In this document: piece after piece, positions 6,371-8,078 of the stretch
Layout of the letters: every line of letters begins with the position of its first letter
How positions within the stretch are numbered: position 1 is the first letter of the stretch
Source of the DNA: Oscillibacter sp.
GTDB taxonomy: Bacteria > Bacillota > Clostridia > Oscillospirales > Oscillospiraceae
Direction of reading: 5' to 3'
DNA: 8,078 nt
Assembly (NCBI GenBank): GCA_022796315.1
Contig: JAAWIL010000089.1
Span: 1-8,078, forward strand
Notes under the pieces: model-generated
What the model was told of the DNA's origin: nothing
Database searches by the model: none
What the model saw: the letters and a program-made list of their open reading frames with translations, nothing else
Made by a program: the position numbers and the translations under genes

Positions 6371-6404
6371 GAAGCTGTACCCGGAACATTAAGGAGGGCC
6401 CGTC

Positions 6405-6923
6405 ATGAACCCATTGAACGCCTCGGAGCGCCGTCAGGCCATCTTAAAGCGCCTGTCCGCCCGCCCGGTCAGCGCCTCGTCGCTGGCGGCGGAGTTCGCC
6501 GTCAGCCGGCAGGTGATCGTGGGGGACATCGCCCTGCTGCGGGCCGCGGGGGAGGAGATCTCCGCCACACCCAGGGGGTACGTGATCCTGCCCGCCGCCA
6601 CCGGCCCCACCCGGCAGGTGGCCTGCTGCCACGACACCGGCGGCATGGAAGCAGAGCTGAACGCCATGGTGGACCAGGGCTGCACGGTGCTGGACGTCAC
6701 GGTGGAGCATCCGGTCTACGGCCAGCTCACCGGTCCCCTCCAGCTCTCCAGCCGGTATGACGTGCAGCAGTTCCTGGCCAAGTGCGCCCAGTCCGACGCC
6801 CGGCCTCTGTCCGACCTGACGGAAGGCATCCACCTTCACACCCTGGCCTGCCCCAGCCCGGAGGCCTATGAACGGGTGCGCGCCTCCCTGCTGGCACTGG
6901 GCGTCCTGCTGCGGGACCAGTGA
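6405..6923 (+). CDS. niaR: NiaR-like nicotinate-responsive transcriptional repressor (HTH_11 + 3H domain)
   Basis: A 172-residue protein, close to the family length. Residues 7-60 form a DeoR/BirA-type winged helix-turn-helix (ERRQAILKRL, SLAAEFAVSRQVIVGDIALLR, then GYVI). Residues 70-170 are the 3H domain. His76, Glu84, His143 and His145 match in spacing the metal-site residues described for the Thermotoga maritima NiaR homologue, so the ligand domain looks intact. Known members repress genes for NAD synthesis and niacin uptake when nicotinate is present. AAGGAGG is 7 bases before the ATG. It starts 34 bases after the kinase stop and lies 31 bases before the repeat-protein gene. No NAD biosynthesis or niacin transport gene lies in the window, which is unusual for this regulator, so its targets must be elsewhere. 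No self-operator was identified in the short upstream gap. Confidence 0.88.
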   Translation: MNPLNASERRQAILKRLSARPVSASSLAAEFAVSRQVIVGDIALLRAAGEEISATPRGYVILPAATGPTRQVACCHDTGGMEAELNAMVDQGCTVLDVTVEHPVYGQLTGPLQLSSRYDVQQFLAKCAQSDARPLSDLTEGIHLHTLACPSPEAYERVRASLLALGVLLRDQ

Positions 6924-6954
6924 GCCGGCCCCATGCCATATGGAGGTGATATCG

Positions 6955-7845
6955 ATGGAGCTTCCGCGCATTCCCCTGGATGAGCTTGAGACCAATCCGG
7001 AGGACTCCCACTATGACGCGGTCTACCAAGGCCGCCCCTTTACCGGCGTGGCCTATGACGAGTGGAACGGGGAGTACACGGAAACCCCCTATGTGGACGG
7101 CACCGCCCACGGATACAGCTTCTGCCGCTTCGCCGGCGGGGCCCTGGCCTGGGAGGAGCACATCCAACGCGGCGAGGTGGTGGAGGAGACCGCCTGGTGG
7201 CCGCCGGGGGAGGTGGTCCGCCACCGGAAGACCGGGGGCCTGGACCAGTACTTCTACCGGGACGGCACCCTGTGCCGGGAGCAGACCGCCGCACACATGC
7301 GGAGCTTCTATCCCTCCGGAGACCTGAAAGAGGAAATTCTGTACGGAGAGGACGGCGCCGCCCTGACCTACTACGGCGAGGACGGGGAATGGGCCGTAAA
7401 GGGGCAGTTCCCCTACGTCTTCCGCAGGTCGTTCTCCCTGGAGCGGGAGGGCCTGACCTTCAACGAGCCCTATCTCCTGTCCCACGCCGCAGACCTTCTG
7501 GCGGAGCCGTCTATGGATTTCCTGAAATTCCTCGTCCTGTGGCTCCCCCGCTGGGACCAAAAACCCAAACGCTTCTCCAAGCCCCGGGAACTCCCGCCCC
7601 ACATGCGGAGGGTCATCTGCGACCTGATCCGCTCCGACGCCCTTCGCGTGAAGTACAAGGGCATCAACCTGGCAGGGACCTACCGCGTTCAGGAGGCCAT
7701 CCCCCTGCTGGAATCGTCGCTGTCCATCCGGGTGCCTCCCCAACCCTACCGGTCTGTGGAGAGCGGCGGCCTCACCGGGGTCAGCTACGGCCACACCATC
7801 GCCCAGCGGGCCCAGATCGCCCTGGAACAGCTCCGCCGCCCTTGA
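6955..7845 (+). CDS. Unrecognised protein with YwqK/MORN-like repeats and helical C-terminus
   Basis: A 296-residue soluble protein of unknown function. Residues 20-148 contain a series of short beta-type units with Y-x-x-G or Y-x-D-G patterns, such as YQGRPFTGVAYDEW (24-37), YRDGTLCREQ (101-110), YPSGDLKEE (119-127) and YGEDGAALTYYGEDGEW (130-146). These resemble MORN_2/YwqK repeats, a fold shared by many antitoxin- or immunity-annotated proteins. Residues 160-296 switch to charged helical sequence with segments such as RVICDLIRSDAL (219-230), EAIPLLESSL (247-256) and IAQRAQIALEQL (282-293), which could be HEAT-like. The start at 6955 is supported by GGAGGTGAT with 8-base spacing from GGAGG; an upstream in-frame ATG at 6940 has no such site. 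It is probably co-transcribed with niaR and the kinase. No toxin gene is next to it, so an immunity role is only a possibility. Confidence 0.8.
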   Translation: MELPRIPLDELETNPEDSHYDAVYQGRPFTGVAYDEWNGEYTETPYVDGTAHGYSFCRFAGGALAWEEHIQRGEVVEETAWWPPGEVVRHRKTGGLDQYFYRDGTLCREQTAAHMRSFYPSGDLKEEILYGEDGAALTYYGEDGEWAVKGQFPYVFRRSFSLEREGLTFNEPYLLSHAADLLAEPSMDFLKFLVLWLPRWDQKPKRFSKPRELPPHMRRVICDLIRSDALRVKYKGINLAGTYRVQEAIPLLESSLSIRVPPQPYRSVESGGLTGVSYGHTIAQRAQIALEQLRRP

Positions 7846-7886
7846 ATCCGATTAGGCCTTGTCCGAAACATGTCAGAACACCCATA

Positions 7887-7910
7887 CGGCGGATCGTTTT
7901 CCGCCGCTTT
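7887..7910 (+). terminator. Possible terminator hairpin after the operon
   Basis: CGGCGGA (7887-7893) pairs perfectly with TCCGCCG (7900-7906) around a 6-base loop, followed by only CTTT. It lies 41 bases after the last operon gene. The stem is good but the T tract is poor, so it may instead be part of the repeat region that follows. Confidence 0.4.
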
Positions 7911-7927
7911 GCGTGAACTGTTCTTGC

Positions 7928-7996
7928 CGGGCGGCAGCCCGCCTGCGAAAATTTGCCTTGATTGGCGATTGGATCGCCCTTGGCGGCTCTGCCGCC
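7928..7996. other. Cluster of three further hairpins in the non-coding region
   Basis: CGGGC/GCCCG (7928-7932 and 7937-7941, 4-base loop), GGCGAT/ATCGCC (7964-7969 and 7973-7978, 3-base loop) and GGCGGC/GCCGCC (7982-7987 and 7991-7996, 3-base loop) follow one another closely. With the stem at 7887-7906 this makes four in 110 bases. The last stem ends 2 bases before repeat copy C. No convincing gene lies in 7846-8078; the one long minus-strand frame here is arginine-rich and enters the end of the repeat-protein gene antisense. Confidence 0.5.
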
Positions 7997-7998
7997 TT

Positions 7999-8078
7999 AG
8001 AGCCTGTTTAAAATCTCCCCGCGCATGTCTTGGCGGCGTATTTTCCGCCCTGACTGCGTTAAAAATCCTTGCCATCCG
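7999..8078 (-). repeat. Dispersed MITE/REP-like repeat, copy C (cut by window end)
   Basis: It begins at AGAGCCTGTTTAAAA (7999-8013), a terminus like those of copies A and B. It contains the reverse complements of GGATTTTT and CGGATGG (to 8078), which are near the left end of copy B, so copy C is inverted relative to A and B. About 25 more bases would be expected beyond the window before the other terminus. It encodes no protein. Confidence 0.6.

Noticed and set aside
7062..7916. 284-residue alternative-frame plus-strand reading across the repeat-protein gene
   Set aside because: It is Arg-, Pro- and Gly-rich, while the frame starting at 6955 has a strong ribosome site and structured repeats.
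7785..8075. 96-residue minus-strand frame in the end region
   Set aside because: It crosses the repeat copy and hairpins and has biased Arg/Gln/Asn content. It enters the 3' end of the upstream gene antisense, so it is best seen as a chance frame within a repeat.
1..8078. Composite transposon bounded by the inverted outer repeats
   Set aside because: The content is mostly housekeeping and regulatory, no transposase is present, and the outer copies are diverged. A dispersed family explains them better.

Overview
The window looks like a GC-rich Firmicute of the Oscillospiraceae type (Flavonifractor/Lawsonibacter-like gut clostridia). The signs are strong AGGAGG ribosome sites, a DUF951 gene, a NiaR-type repressor, a PAS-rich soluble hybrid kinase, and short degenerate intergenic repeats. 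The lineage is inferred from gene content and style, not from a marker gene.

Layout, left to right. Positions 1-94 hold the end of a short dispersed repeat (copy A). On the minus strand follows a hemolysin III/PAQR membrane protein gene (125-823). Its promoter is straddled by a clear wide-spaced inverted repeat (853-889), a probable repressor operator. No gene is seen in about 890-1076. A second minus-strand unit (1109-1389) encodes a DUF951 protein and, overlapping it by 4 bases (GTGA), a previously unlisted-looking 30-residue single-membrane-helix miniprotein. An intrinsic terminator follows at 1077-1102. The region 1390-1751 carries a GC-rich hairpin and a 129-bp element with 14-bp perfect terminal inverted repeats (copy B).

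A three-unit S1-domain RNA-binding protein gene (1752-2675, plus strand) converges on rarA (2662-3924, minus strand), with a 14-bp coding overlap. The rarA promoter and the promoter of the next plus-strand unit lie back to back in 3925-4144. That unit (4145-7845) is probably one operon: a soluble PAS-PAS hybrid histidine kinase, a NiaR-like nicotinate-responsive repressor, and an unrecognised protein with YwqK/MORN-like repeats and a helical, HEAT-like C-terminus. Gaps between the three genes are only 34 and 31 bases.

After the operon, 7846-7998 is a non-coding stretch with four closely spaced hairpins. It runs into copy C of the repeat family (7999 to the window end), which lies in the opposite orientation to copies A and B.

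Most genes are housekeeping or regulatory and are not obviously linked in function. The best candidates for something new are the kinase-NiaR-repeat protein operon, the repeat family with its hairpin-rich flanks, the operator at the hemolysin III promoter, and the miniprotein. No CRISPR array, tRNA, rRNA, transposase or phage gene was seen.
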